Positions 15,514-23,719 of a stretch of DNA of 64,000 nt are shown here, piece by piece (within the stretch, counting starts at the first letter, position 1; the number at the start of each line of letters is the position of its first letter). The DNA is from CAVVDT01 sp963747005 (GTDB lineage Bacteria; Pseudomonadota; Alphaproteobacteria; Rhizobiales; Aestuariivirgaceae). The stretch lies in the NCBI GenBank assembly GCA_963747005.1, contig CAVVDT010000011.1:124001-188000 (forward strand), given 5' to 3'. The notes below the pieces were generated by a model. The model had not been told where the DNA came from and did no database searches. It was given only the letters and a program-made list of their open reading frames with translations. Both the position numbers and the translations under genes were made by a program.

Positions 15514-17610
15514 ATGAACATCACCCCCAAATTTCCCATCGGCCATTCCGCCTGCCCGCACGACTGCCCCTCGGTCTGCGCGCTCGATGTCGAACTCATC
15601 GATGCAAGGACCATCGGCCGGGTGCATGGCGCCAGGGACAATTCCTATACCGCCGGCGTGGTGTGCGAGAAGGTCGCCCGCTATGCCGAGCGCGTCCACC
15701 ATCCCGACCGCCTCAAGCACCCCCTGAAGCGCAAGGGCGCCAAGGGGGGAGGGGACTGGCAGCCGATCTCCTGGGACGACGCCCTCGATGAGATCGCGGA
15801 AAACCTCGACCGCGCCGAGCACAGTCACGGCTCCGAGGCCGTCTGGCCCTATTATTATGCCGGCACCATGGGCCTCGTGATGCGCGATGGCATCCACCGC
15901 CTCCGGCATGCCAAGCGCTATTCCGGCATGTACGACACCATCTGCGTGATGGCCGCATGGCCCGGCTTCATCGCCGGTACCGGCAAGCTCATGGGCCCCG
16001 ACCCGCGCGAGATGGCGCTCTCCGACCTCGTCGTCATCTGGGGCACCAACCCGGTGCACACCCAGGTCAACGTCATGGTGCACGTGACCCGGGCGAAGAA
16101 GGAGCGCGGCGCCAAACTGGCCGTGGTCGATGTCTACGAGACGGCCACCATGAAGCAGGCCGATATGGGGCTGATCATCCGCCCCGGCACCGACGGGGCG
16201 CTCGCCTGCGCCGTCATGCACGTGCTGTTCCGCGACGGCTATGCCGACTGGCCGTTCCTGGACAAATTCGCCGATTGCCCGAAGGAATTCGAAGCCCACC
16301 TGAAGACGAAGACGCCTGAATGGGCGGCCGCCATCACCGGTCTTTCGGTGGAAGAGATCGAGGCCTTCGCCCGCCTGATCGGCCGAACCCCGCGCACTTT
16401 CCTGCGCCTCGGCTACGGCTTTACCCGCTCGCGCAACGGCTCGGTCAACATGCATGCCGCCACCTCGATCGCCACCGTCACCGGCGCCTGGGCGCACGAG
16501 GGCGGCGGCGCCTTTCACAACAATGGCGGCATCTTTCACTGGAACAAGACCATGATCGAGGGGCTGGACGTGCGCGACGACGCCATCCGCTATCTCGACC
16601 AGTCGCGCATCGGTCCCGTCCTCACCGGCGATCGCTTCGACCTGAAAGACGGCCCGCCGGTCCATGCCATCTTCATCCAGAACACCAATCCGGTTTCCGT
16701 GGCGCCCGAACAGGCGAAGGTCAAGCAGGGTTTTCACCGCGACGATCTCTTCGTGGCGGTGCACGAGCAGTTCATGACCGAAACCGCGGCGCTGGCCGAT
16801 ATCGTCCTGCCGGCCACCATGTTCCTCGAACACGACGACCTCTATCAGGGCGGCGGCCACCAGCACATATTGCTGGGACCCAGGCTCATCGATCCGCCGG
16901 GCGAATGCCGCTCCAACCACGATGTCGTCTGCGGTCTCGCCAGAAGACTGGGGGCCGAACATCCGGGCTTTGCCATGAGCCCGCGCCAGCTCATCGACTG
17001 GACCTTGCAGAATTCCGGCTGGGGAACGCTCGCCGAACTGGAAGAGAAAAAGTGGATCGACTGTCAGCCCGACTTTGAAAGGGCTCATTTCATCGGCGGC
17101 TTCGGGCATCCCGACGGCAAGTACCGCTTCCGCCCCGACTGGTCGTCAGTGGTGGTTCGGCCCAACATCACCGACCGCTTCGGCGCCTTCGACGACATAC
17201 CGGCCATGCCCGACTACTGGGGGATCATCGAGGAAGCGGATGGCGAGCATCCCTTCCGCCTGGCCACCTCGCCGGCGCGCGCCTTTCTCAACTCATCCTT
17301 CAACGAGACCCCCACCTCGCTGAAGCGCGAGGGCCGGCCCACCCTCTTCGTCCACCCGGACGATCTGGCGGCGCTGGGGATGGCTGATGGCGACAAGGTT
17401 GTGGTCGGCAACCGCCGCGGCGAGGTGCGGCTGCACGCCAGGGCCTTTGCCGGGCTGGTGCGCGGCGTGGTGATCTCGGAGGGAGTCTTCCCCAATGCCG
17501 CCTTCGAGGACGGCTGCGGCATCAACACCCTGACCGGCGCCGATCAGGTCAGCCCGTGCGGCGGCGCCGCCTTCCACGACAACCGCGTGTGGCTGAAGGC
17601 GGCCGATTGA
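15514..17610 (+). CDS. Molybdopterin-dependent oxidoreductase, catalytic subunit
   Basis: From the ATG at 15514 the protein has 698 residues. Cysteines C14, C18, C22 and C51 form the N-terminal 4Fe-4S ligand pattern of the DMSO reductase family. Later come the molybdopterin-binding region with WGTNPVHTQ (about 175-183), IQNTNPVSVAPEQ (about 388-400), and a C-terminal dinucleotide-binding domain (about 580-690). No twin-arginine signal is visible, so the enzyme should remain in the cytoplasm unless exported with a partner. The substrate is not evident; it resembles BisC/PhsA-like enzymes only at family level. The cytochrome gene just upstream is the likely electron partner. Confidence 0.87.
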   Translation: MNITPKFPIGHSACPHDCPSVCALDVELIDARTIGRVHGARDNSYTAGVVCEKVARYAERVHHPDRLKHPLKRKGAKGGGDWQPISWDDALDEIAENLDRAEHSHGSEAVWPYYYAGTMGLVMRDGIHRLRHAKRYSGMYDTICVMAAWPGFIAGTGKLMGPDPREMALSDLVVIWGTNPVHTQVNVMVHVTRAKKERGAKLAVVDVYETATMKQADMGLIIRPGTDGALACAVMHVLFRDGYADWPFLDKFADCPKEFEAHLKTKTPEWAAAITGLSVEEIEAFARLIGRTPRTFLRLGYGFTRSRNGSVNMHAATSIATVTGAWAHEGGGAFHNNGGIFHWNKTMIEGLDVRDDAIRYLDQSRIGPVLTGDRFDLKDGPPVHAIFIQNTNPVSVAPEQAKVKQGFHRDDLFVAVHEQFMTETAALADIVLPATMFLEHDDLYQGGGHQHILLGPRLIDPPGECRSNHDVVCGLARRLGAEHPGFAMSPRQLIDWTLQNSGWGTLAELEEKKWIDCQPDFERAHFIGGFGHPDGKYRFRPDWSSVVVRPNITDRFGAFDDIPAMPDYWGIIEEADGEHPFRLATSPARAFLNSSFNETPTSLKREGRPTLFVHPDDLAALGMADGDKVVVGNRRGEVRLHARAFAGLVRGVVISEGVFPNAAFEDGCGINTLTGADQVSPCGGAAFHDNRVWLKAAD

Positions 17611-17623
17611 GGGTTTGGCAGCC

Positions 17624-17983
17624 CTATTCGGCGGCGTGCGCTGTCTGGGGCGTATTCTTGTTCGCCGCCTTGCCCCCGCCGGCGGTCTCACCGGTCAGGC
17701 GCTTGAGGCCATCGGCATTCTTTGTCAGGTCGGCGTCGACCTCGCCCAGCAGCGCGGAAAAGATGCCGCTGACCATGGACTTCTGCTGCTGGTAGAACTG
17801 ATCGAGACGGCGCAACTCGTCGTCGCGCATCTTGGCGAGTTCGCTGCGCCGCGATTCGAGGATGTCGCGCGTGGTTTCCCGGTCGGTGACCAGGGACTCA
17901 TACTCTTTTTGCAGTTTCAGCGAAAACGCTTCGGAGTATTTGACCAGATCATGCATGACCTTCATCTCCTGCCATGTTTGCAT
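17624..17983 (-). CDS. Small coiled-coil protein of unknown function
   Basis: The 119-residue protein is highly charged and predicted to be mostly helical (KLQKEYESLVTDRETTRDIL continuing to about residue 70), then has an Ala/Gly-rich tail. It lacks a signal peptide. Alternative in-frame Met codons a few residues downstream make the exact start uncertain. It is convergent with the molybdopterin enzyme gene, with 13 bases between the two stop codons. I do not recognise the family. Confidence 0.6.
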   Translation of the reverse strand: MQTWQEMKVMHDLVKYSEAFSLKLQKEYESLVTDRETTRDILESRRSELAKMRDDELRRLDQFYQQQKSMVSGIFSALLGEVDADLTKNADGLKRLTGETAGGGKAANKNTPQTAHAAE

Positions 17984-18193
17984 GAGTTCAGGTCAGCTTG
18001 CACAACTCGCCGGCAAATTCAAAGCAACGACAGGTCGTTAGTAAATTGTTAACCTTAATTGACACAGCCCCGAAGCGGCGTCAAACAGCCGTTCGCGCCC
18101 GCCGGCACCCTGAATCAAAGTCTAAAGCCGGCGCGACAAGGCCTTGAAAAGAATCATTTTCCTGTGGCTGAGAATCGGTTCATCTTTGCGCCC

Positions 18194-18304
18194 ATGCAGC
18201 GCAATGCCGCCGACAAGATCCATACCCGGCTCATCATCCTGGCCATGGCGCTTGCCGCCGCCGCGCTGGCACCGATCATGATGCTGGTCGGCCTGCCGTC
18301 CTGA
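18194..18304 (+). CDS. Possible 36-residue single-pass membrane peptide
   Basis: This small ORF encodes a basic N terminus (MQRNAADKIHTR) followed by one hydrophobic stretch ending at Pro-Ser. No strong ribosome site is evident, so translation is uncertain. A second small ORF of similar layout lies 112 bases downstream. The flanking sequence from 17984 to 18193 is relatively AT-rich around 18035-18060, but no gene is visible there. Confidence 0.35.
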   Translation: MQRNAADKIHTRLIILAMALAAAALAPIMMLVGLPS

Positions 18305-18416
18305 CCGCCCCGGCGGTTGCCAATATGAACGGCAGATGAACGTCGCTGTCAGCGAGAGTTCAGGGCCATGCTGTCATGTTCGATGCATGATCAACGAATC
18401 GCTCCCGGATGTTCCC

Positions 18417-18512
18417 ATGCCTGCCACCAGCAACATGCGCGCCTTGATGATGATGGCCGTCGCCATCGGCCTTGCCACCGCCGTACCGGTGTTCGTTCTC
18501 GTCACCGGCTGA
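18417..18512 (+). CDS. Possible 31-residue single-pass membrane peptide
   Basis: The ORF encodes MPATSNMR followed by a hydrophobic segment (LMMMAVAIGLATAVPVFVLV) and stops after Thr-Gly. Its shape (short polar head, one Ala-rich helix interrupted by Pro, almost no tail) matches the small ORF at 18194-18304. No clear ribosome site is seen. It may be a real small membrane protein or chance. Confidence 0.3.
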   Translation: MPATSNMRALMMMAVAIGLATAVPVFVLVTG

Positions 18513-18644
18513 AGACGGGCCCTGCGCCCCCCTGCGTCGGTATGTGCTAAGGCCGGTGCAACCGCCAGGGCGGTGTGCCGTGCAACGCTCCGATACGATT
18601 GGCCATTGAAAGTGGGCGGCCGGGCTGCTAACCGGCGCCCCGCC

Positions 18645-19112
18645 ATGCCCACCTATTTCGCCACCTACGGAACCTTTCGCCTTGCGGCCGCCCGGCTGGA
18701 GACGCCGGAAATGCGTGCCGCGCGCCCGGTGGGTCCGTGCACTATCGCCGGCCGCCTTTACCAGATGGGCGGCTACCCGGTGCTGAAGCCGGGCTTCGGC
18801 CGCGTGAAGGGCGATCTGCTGGAACTCCCCTGGCATTTCGACTTCCGGGTCATGGACCGCTACGAGGACTATCACCCCACCAGGCCATGGGCCTGCCGCT
18901 ACCTGCGCCGCCGCATCCGCCTGCTCGAACCCAATGTGGAAGCCTGGATCTATCTCTATGCCTGGCCCGTCGACACCTCGACCTTCGTCGCTTCCGGCGA
19001 CTGGCTGAAGGTGCTGGAGGCGGGCGTGCGCCATCGTCGCTTTCGCGGCGACCGCCGGCCCATGGCCCATTACCGGCCCGCAGGCTGGCCCGACCATCCG
19101 CGGCGCAAGTGA
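18645..19112 (+). CDS. Gamma-glutamylcyclotransferase-like (AIG2/GGCT fold) protein
   Basis: The 155-residue protein begins MPTYFATYGTFRL; the YGT motif followed by hydrophobic and basic residues is the substrate loop of the GGCT/AIG2-like fold. Further matches are GRLYQMGGYPVLKPG (about 35-49), GDLLELP (about 55-61) and VMDRYEDYHP (about 67-76), where the glutamate corresponds to the catalytic acid. Family members cyclise gamma-glutamyl amines to 5-oxoproline. This is notable given the gamma-glutamyl chemistry in the glx operon, though the genes are 13 kb apart. The start at 18645 was chosen because the motif begins there. Confidence 0.7.
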   Translation: MPTYFATYGTFRLAAARLETPEMRAARPVGPCTIAGRLYQMGGYPVLKPGFGRVKGDLLELPWHFDFRVMDRYEDYHPTRPWACRYLRRRIRLLEPNVEAWIYLYAWPVDTSTFVASGDWLKVLEAGVRHRRFRGDRRPMAHYRPAGWPDHPRRK

Positions 19113-19132
19113 CCGGCCCGGTGCCCGGCCCG

Positions 19133-20860
19133 CTATAGCACGAAATCGTCGGGTGTGAGGCCGATCAGGCCTTCCAGGCTGATGGTCAGTTCCACCGTAT
19201 TGGGATCGTTGTCGGTATTGACCTCGACAATGGTGAGCCCGAAACCCGCATTTGTCAGGTAGTGGACATGCACTTCTCCGGGCGTGCCCGAAAAGGGCTG
19301 CGTGCCAATGAAGGTCATGCCGGCCATCAGCGGCGCCAGAACGATCTTGTCATTGCCTTGCTCGAAGTCGCCGATATCGTCGCCGTTGACCTCGGGTACG
19401 GTAAAGATGAACCTGTCGTTGCCCTCACCACCCAACAGGATATCGGATCCGGCATCGCTATAGAGCCTGTCGTTGCCCTGGCCGCCGATGAGTGTGTCGA
19501 AACCGCCGCCACCCTGCAAGGTATCGTTGCCTTGCCCGCCAAGCAGCAGATCGGAGCCGCTGTTGCCCGCCAATAGGTCGTTACCGCCATCGCCGTTCAG
19601 CGTGTCGTTGCCGCTGCCGCCCGCGAGCCGGTCGTTGTCCTCTCCGCCGCTGAGGTTATCGTCGCCCGCATCTCCGTACAACTTGTCGTTGCCGCTATTG
19701 CCATCGAGGTAGTCGTTGCCGTCACCGCCGCTCAGGCTGTCGAGACCGCTGCCGCCGAAAAGCGTGTCGAGGCCGAAGCCGCCGTTCATGCTGTCGTCGC
19801 CGGAGCCACCATCGATCAGGTCATCGCCGGTTCCGCCGGCGATCAGGTCGTTGCCGGCCTCGCCCGCCAGCCGATCGCCATTGGCGAAGCCATTGATGGT
19901 GTCGTCGCCGCCAAGCCCGTCGATGGTGTCGGTGTTCGCCGTTCCATTCAGCAGATCGTCCGCATTGCTCGCGGCGGCGAGGCCAGACGCTTCGAGTTGC
20001 GTCCCGGCCGTCGGACCGGTCAGTCCGAAATCGGCCGCCGTCAGCGCCACGTTGTTCTCAATGTCTATGGTGAGGTCGGCCGCCTTGTCGCCATCAAGGT
20101 CGACCCTGACAATGGTACTGTTGTTTTCCCCGTTGAAATAGTACCTGATCTCGCCCGGCGTTCCGGAAAATTTGTCGTTGCCAATGAAGGTCGATGCGGG
20201 CAGGGCACTCAGGTCAATCCTGTCCTCGCCTTGCACGAAAAATTCGATTGTATCGACGCTCTTCTCGGTTATTTGCCACAAATAGACATCATTGCCTTCG
20301 TGGCCGGCCAGATAGTCGGCGCCACTGCCGCCGATCAGGGTGTCGTCGCCCTCGCCGCCATCCACGATATCGCGGCCACTTCCGCCATCGAGGCGGTCGT
20401 TGCCTTCGTCGCCTTGCAAGTCGTCGACCCCGTTTTGGCCGAACAACCTGTCGTTGCCGGTGCCGCCGAAGAGATAGTCTGTGCCGCCTCCGGCCCTGAG
20501 GTAGTCGTTGCCATCGTTGGCAATCAGCGTGTCGGTTCCGCCGCCGCCGTCCAGCACGTCATAGCCGCCGCCGCCAACCAAGGAGTCGTTGCCGGAGCCG
20601 CCATGCAGGCTATCCGACGCATCTCCGCCATCCAGCAGGTCATTGCCCTCGTCCCCGTAGAGAACGTCGATGCCGCTTTCGCCGTAGACCCGATCATTTC
20701 CGAGCCCGCCATGAATTGAATCGCGGCCGCTGCCTCCGAGCAGATCGTCGTTACTTTCAAGGCCGTTGACCGTGTCGTCGCCGCCGAGTCCCTGAATGAT
20801 GTCGTTATAAGGAGTGCCGTTGAGCAGGTCCGCGTCAGGGGTGCCAAACTGAGTAGCCAT
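19133..20860 (-). CDS. Duplicated RTX (haemolysin-type calcium-binding repeat) protein, probably secreted
   Basis: The 575-residue acidic protein is nearly all glycine- and aspartate-rich nonapeptides (GGxGNDxLx) that form calcium-binding beta-rolls. It has two parallel halves: RTX repeats (about 8-200), a cap ending FSGTPGEIRYYF and AADFGL; then a second RTX block (about 300-480), a cap with FSGTPGEVHVHY and finally DDFVL at the C terminus. The hydrophobic C-terminal end after RTX repeats fits type I secretion. No catalytic domain is present, so it may be adhesive or structural. The ATG at 20860 follows GGGGGGAAAG; an upstream TTG at 20893 is less likely. No type I secretion genes are nearby. 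Confidence 0.88.
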   Translation of the reverse strand: MATQFGTPDADLLNGTPYNDIIQGLGGDDTVNGLESNDDLLGGSGRDSIHGGLGNDRVYGESGIDVLYGDEGNDLLDGGDASDSLHGGSGNDSLVGGGGYDVLDGGGGTDTLIANDGNDYLRAGGGTDYLFGGTGNDRLFGQNGVDDLQGDEGNDRLDGGSGRDIVDGGEGDDTLIGGSGADYLAGHEGNDVYLWQITEKSVDTIEFFVQGEDRIDLSALPASTFIGNDKFSGTPGEIRYYFNGENNSTIVRVDLDGDKAADLTIDIENNVALTAADFGLTGPTAGTQLEASGLAAASNADDLLNGTANTDTIDGLGGDDTINGFANGDRLAGEAGNDLIAGGTGDDLIDGGSGDDSMNGGFGLDTLFGGSGLDSLSGGDGNDYLDGNSGNDKLYGDAGDDNLSGGEDNDRLAGGSGNDTLNGDGGNDLLAGNSGSDLLLGGQGNDTLQGGGGFDTLIGGQGNDRLYSDAGSDILLGGEGNDRFIFTVPEVNGDDIGDFEQGNDKIVLAPLMAGMTFIGTQPFSGTPGEVHVHYLTNAGFGLTIVEVNTDNDPNTVELTISLEGLIGLTPDDFVL

Positions 20861-21289
20861 AAGCTTTCCCCCCGAAACTTGAGTTAAATTCAAAAATCAA
20901 AGGGTTCCCTAAAGACAATAATATTAACTTCTGCCGCCAAGTCTAGGAGGAAATGCAGATCGCTTCGCGTCCTCCACGACCAGGCAAGTGCCCTTTGCGA
21001 CCGTCAAGAGCCGCCTGATCGGCGTTTCGGGGCGCACGCTGCACGTCGTGATCCTGATGACTGCAAGGGCGGCGTAACGACGTCCGGCGAGCTTGAAAAG
21101 CCGGCCTTCGTTGGGCCAACTCAGCCCATCGGCGTCGTTGATCAGCTTGCCCGATGCCGCGCATCGCGCTGCGCACCGCGCCTTCGCGGACGGCTGACTT
21201 GATGCCATGAAATGGGTCAGACCTCAGACCCTTTAGTAAGACCGGCCTTCATCGAACTGTCACGGGCAGGCAGGAGACTGTGCCTTGTC
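20861..21289. other. Long gap between the RTX gene and the oxygenase-like gene
   Basis: The first 75 bases are AT-rich and probably hold the minus-strand promoter of the RTX gene. From about 20945 to 21240 I see no convincing coding sequence: the longest reading frame (minus strand, 20924-21208) has no recognisable motif. No RNA gene or insertion sequence end was recognised. Confidence 0.4.
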
Positions 21290-22099
21290 ATGACAGTCCC
21301 CGCCTTGATCATGCTTGCCACTGCCCTTGCCGCCATTGCCGGCACCCTTATCGCGGTGGTGGTTGCACGCCGGCGGCGGCGCTATGGCCGCCTTGCCTCC
21401 GCACTCGCCAGGGCAGCCTCGATTGCGCCTGCTTCCATGGTGGACCAACGAGGCCCGGCACCCGCTTTCGATGCCCGGCTCGTGACTGTTCCCGGCTTCC
21501 TGCCGCCGCCCCTGTTCGATGCCCTCAGGCGGGAAGGCGAAGCGCTGGCCGGCATCGAGCGCAGCTACGTTCCGGCCCACAAGAAGGGCGGCACCGTTGC
21601 CTATGAAACGATCATCGCGCGGGCACCGGCCATCCTCGGCCTCTACCACAGCGAGGCGTTTCAGCTGATGGTGTCGCGCATCGTCGGCGTCCGGGTACTG
21701 CCGACGCCGCTCTATGACCAAAGCTCGTTGTCGGTGCTGGTCTATGACCGGCCGGGCGATCATATCGGCTGGCACTACGATCACAATTTCTATCGCGGTC
21801 GCCATTTCACCCTGCTCGTGCCGCTGCTCAATACCGGCCATGACGAGAACGGACTGTCGCACGCCCGCCTGTCGGCCAGCATCGCCGGGCGCCGGCGCGA
21901 GATCGCCGCGGCGCCCAACACCCTAGTGCTGTTCGAGGGGGCGAAGGTGCGGCACAAGGTATCCCCGATCGCCGCCGGCGAGCGCCGGGTGGTGCTTTCG
22001 ATGACCTATTGCACCGACCCGCGGGCGAACCTTGCGCAGGCTGTCGCGCGGCGCATCAAGGACACCGCCTTCTTCGGGCTTCGCGCCTTGTGGACCTGA
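21290..22099 (+). CDS. Membrane-anchored 2-oxoglutarate/Fe(II) oxygenase-like protein
   Basis: The 269-residue protein has an N-terminal hydrophobic segment (about 2-26) followed by an Arg-rich stop-transfer stretch, so it is likely anchored with the enzyme in the cytoplasm. The catalytic domain shows H-x-D in GWHYDHNF (about 160-167), a distal histidine in VRHKVSPI (about 222-229) and an arginine in ERRVVLSM (about 234-241). This is the order of ligands in 2OG-Fe(II) dioxygenases of the prolyl-hydroxylase type. The substrate is unknown. The ATG at 21290 was chosen because the membrane helix starts there; AGGAG lies 13 bases upstream. Confidence 0.72.
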   Translation: MTVPALIMLATALAAIAGTLIAVVVARRRRRYGRLASALARAASIAPASMVDQRGPAPAFDARLVTVPGFLPPPLFDALRREGEALAGIERSYVPAHKKGGTVAYETIIARAPAILGLYHSEAFQLMVSRIVGVRVLPTPLYDQSSLSVLVYDRPGDHIGWHYDHNFYRGRHFTLLVPLLNTGHDENGLSHARLSASIAGRRREIAAAPNTLVLFEGAKVRHKVSPIAAGERRVVLSMTYCTDPRANLAQAVARRIKDTAFFGLRALWT

Positions 22100-22115
22100 G
22101 GCCCCGCCGGCCGCC

Positions 22116-23054
22116 TCAGCCCTCCTGCTTCACGACCGGCCTTTCGGCGTGGGCGTGCTCGTCCGCGCAGGCTGTGAATTCGATCTCGACGGTGGCGTGT
22201 TCGATGCCGTAGCGCTCCCGCAGCCGCTTCTTGATGGCGGCCGACACCTTTTCCGGCACGGCGTCGGGCGCGGCGCGGGCGTGCAGGGTGATCATCGGGC
22301 GTTCCTCGGTGATCGACCAGGCATGCACGTGATGCACGTCGACAACGTCCGGAAAGGTCTGCATGAGGTCGGCGGCGAGCTGGCGCGCGTCGATGCCGGA
22401 GGGCGCCCCCTCCAGCAGGATATGGCCGCTGTCGCGCACCACCTGCCAGGCCGATCTGAGGATGATCAGCGCCACCACCACCGACAGGATCGGATCGATG
22501 GGCATCCAGCCCGTTGAGATGATCACCAGCGCTGCCGCCAGCACCGCGACCGATCCAAGCAGGTCGCCCATGACATGCAGGGCGGCGGCGCGCATGTTGA
22601 GGTTCTGCTGCCCGCCGCCGCGCAGCACCTTAAAGGAGAGGATGTTGACGATGAGCCCGGCGAGCGCAATCCACACCATGATGCCGCCGAGCACCGGTGA
22701 GGGCTCGAGCAGCCGCCGTGCGGCCTCGACGACAATCCACAGGGCGATGGCGAACAGCGCCATGCCGTTGACGAAGGCGGCGAGGATCGAGAAGCGGTCG
22801 AAACCGTAGGTGCGCTTCCAGTCGGCCGGTCGGCGCGCCAGCCTGAGGCCGAACCAGGCCAGGCCAAGACTCGCCACGTCGGTCAGCATGTGGCCGGCAT
22901 CGGCGAGGATGGCCAGCGACCCCGACAACAGCCCGCCGGCCACTTCGACCAGCAGGAAGAGCGCCGTCAGCAATGCTGCAAGCGCGATGCGGCGCTCGCT
23001 GGCGCCGTGCGCGTGGTCGTGGTGATGGTGGCCGTCTTGGTCGTGATGGATCAC
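22116..23054 (-). CDS. Cation diffusion facilitator (Zn/Co-type exporter)
   Basis: The 312-residue protein starts at a GTG (23054) with TTGAGG upstream, then has a histidine-rich N terminus (HHDQDGHHHHDHAHG). Six membrane helices follow. The transport-site motifs H-x3-D are visible in HMLTD (helix II) and HVMGD (helix V), the HD-HD pattern typical of zinc or zinc/cobalt exporters (CzcD/ZitB type). The C-terminal cytoplasmic domain (about 210-312) includes DVHHVHAWSI and ends with a further Cys/His-rich stretch. It starts 10 bases after purN on the same strand, so it may be co-transcribed with purMN. Confidence 0.9.
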   Translation of the reverse strand: MIHHDQDGHHHHDHAHGASERRIALAALLTALFLLVEVAGGLLSGSLAILADAGHMLTDVASLGLAWFGLRLARRPADWKRTYGFDRFSILAAFVNGMALFAIALWIVVEAARRLLEPSPVLGGIMVWIALAGLIVNILSFKVLRGGGQQNLNMRAAALHVMGDLLGSVAVLAAALVIISTGWMPIDPILSVVVALIILRSAWQVVRDSGHILLEGAPSGIDARQLAADLMQTFPDVVDVHHVHAWSITEERPMITLHARAAPDAVPEKVSAAIKKRLRERYGIEHATVEIEFTACADEHAHAERPVVKQEG

Positions 23055-23064
23055 GGCAAAAACC

Positions 23065-23715
23065 TCAATCGATGTCCGGCGACCACAGCCGCTGGGCTTC
23101 GTCGATCGACGCCTCCAGCCTGACCCGGTTGCCGGCCAGCACCGCCTTGCCGCTCGCCACCAGCGCCAGGGCGGCCGGATAGAGCCGGTGCTCGGCGCCG
23201 AGCACCCGGGCGGCGAGCGTTTCGGCATCGTCGCCCGCCAGCACCGGTACCACCGCTTGCGCGATGATCGGGCCGGCATCCAGTTCGGGTGTGGTGAAGT
23301 GCACCGAGCAGCCGTGCACCCGCATGCCGGCCTCGAGCGCCCGCTCGTGGGTATCCACGCCCTTGAACAGCGGCAAAAGCGACGGGTGGATGTTGATCAT
23401 GCGGCCCGTCCAGGCATTGACGAAGCCATCGCTCATCAGCCGCATGAAGCCGGCGCAGGCTATAAGCTCCACGCCGGCCGCGGTGAGGGCGGCGTGCATG
23501 GCGTCATCGAAGCCCTCGCGGCTTTCGTATTTGGTATGGTCGAGGCCGACGGTGGCGATGCCGGCCTTTTTGGCAAGGCCGAGGCCGGGCGCGGCGGGCC
23601 GGTTGGAGAGGACGCAGACGATCTCTGCGGGATAATCGTCAGCCCGCGCGGCCTCGATCAGCGCTGCCATGTTGGAGCCGCGCCCGGAGATGAGGATGCC
23701 GACCTTGGGTTTCAC
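23065..23715 (-). CDS. purN: Phosphoribosylglycinamide formyltransferase
   Basis: The 216-residue protein carries GRGSNMAALIEAA (about 11-23) for phosphate binding and the formyl-transfer region NIHPSLLPLFKG followed by GCSVHFTTPELDAGPI, which contains the catalytic Asn/His/Asp set. It transfers a formyl group from 10-formyltetrahydrofolate to GAR in purine synthesis. Four bases separate it from purM upstream, indicating an operon purM-purN-CDF exporter. Confidence 0.95.
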   Translation of the reverse strand: MKPKVGILISGRGSNMAALIEAARADDYPAEIVCVLSNRPAAPGLGLAKKAGIATVGLDHTKYESREGFDDAMHAALTAAGVELIACAGFMRLMSDGFVNAWTGRMINIHPSLLPLFKGVDTHERALEAGMRVHGCSVHFTTPELDAGPIIAQAVVPVLAGDDAETLAARVLGAEHRLYPAALALVASGKAVLAGNRVRLEASIDEAQRLWSPDID

Positions 23716-23719
23716 GCGC

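Noticed and set aside
20924..21208. 94-codon minus-strand reading frame upstream of the RTX gene
   Set aside because: No recognisable motif, no clear ribosome site and composition unlike neighbours; I could not tell it from noise, though a transposase remnant is conceivable.
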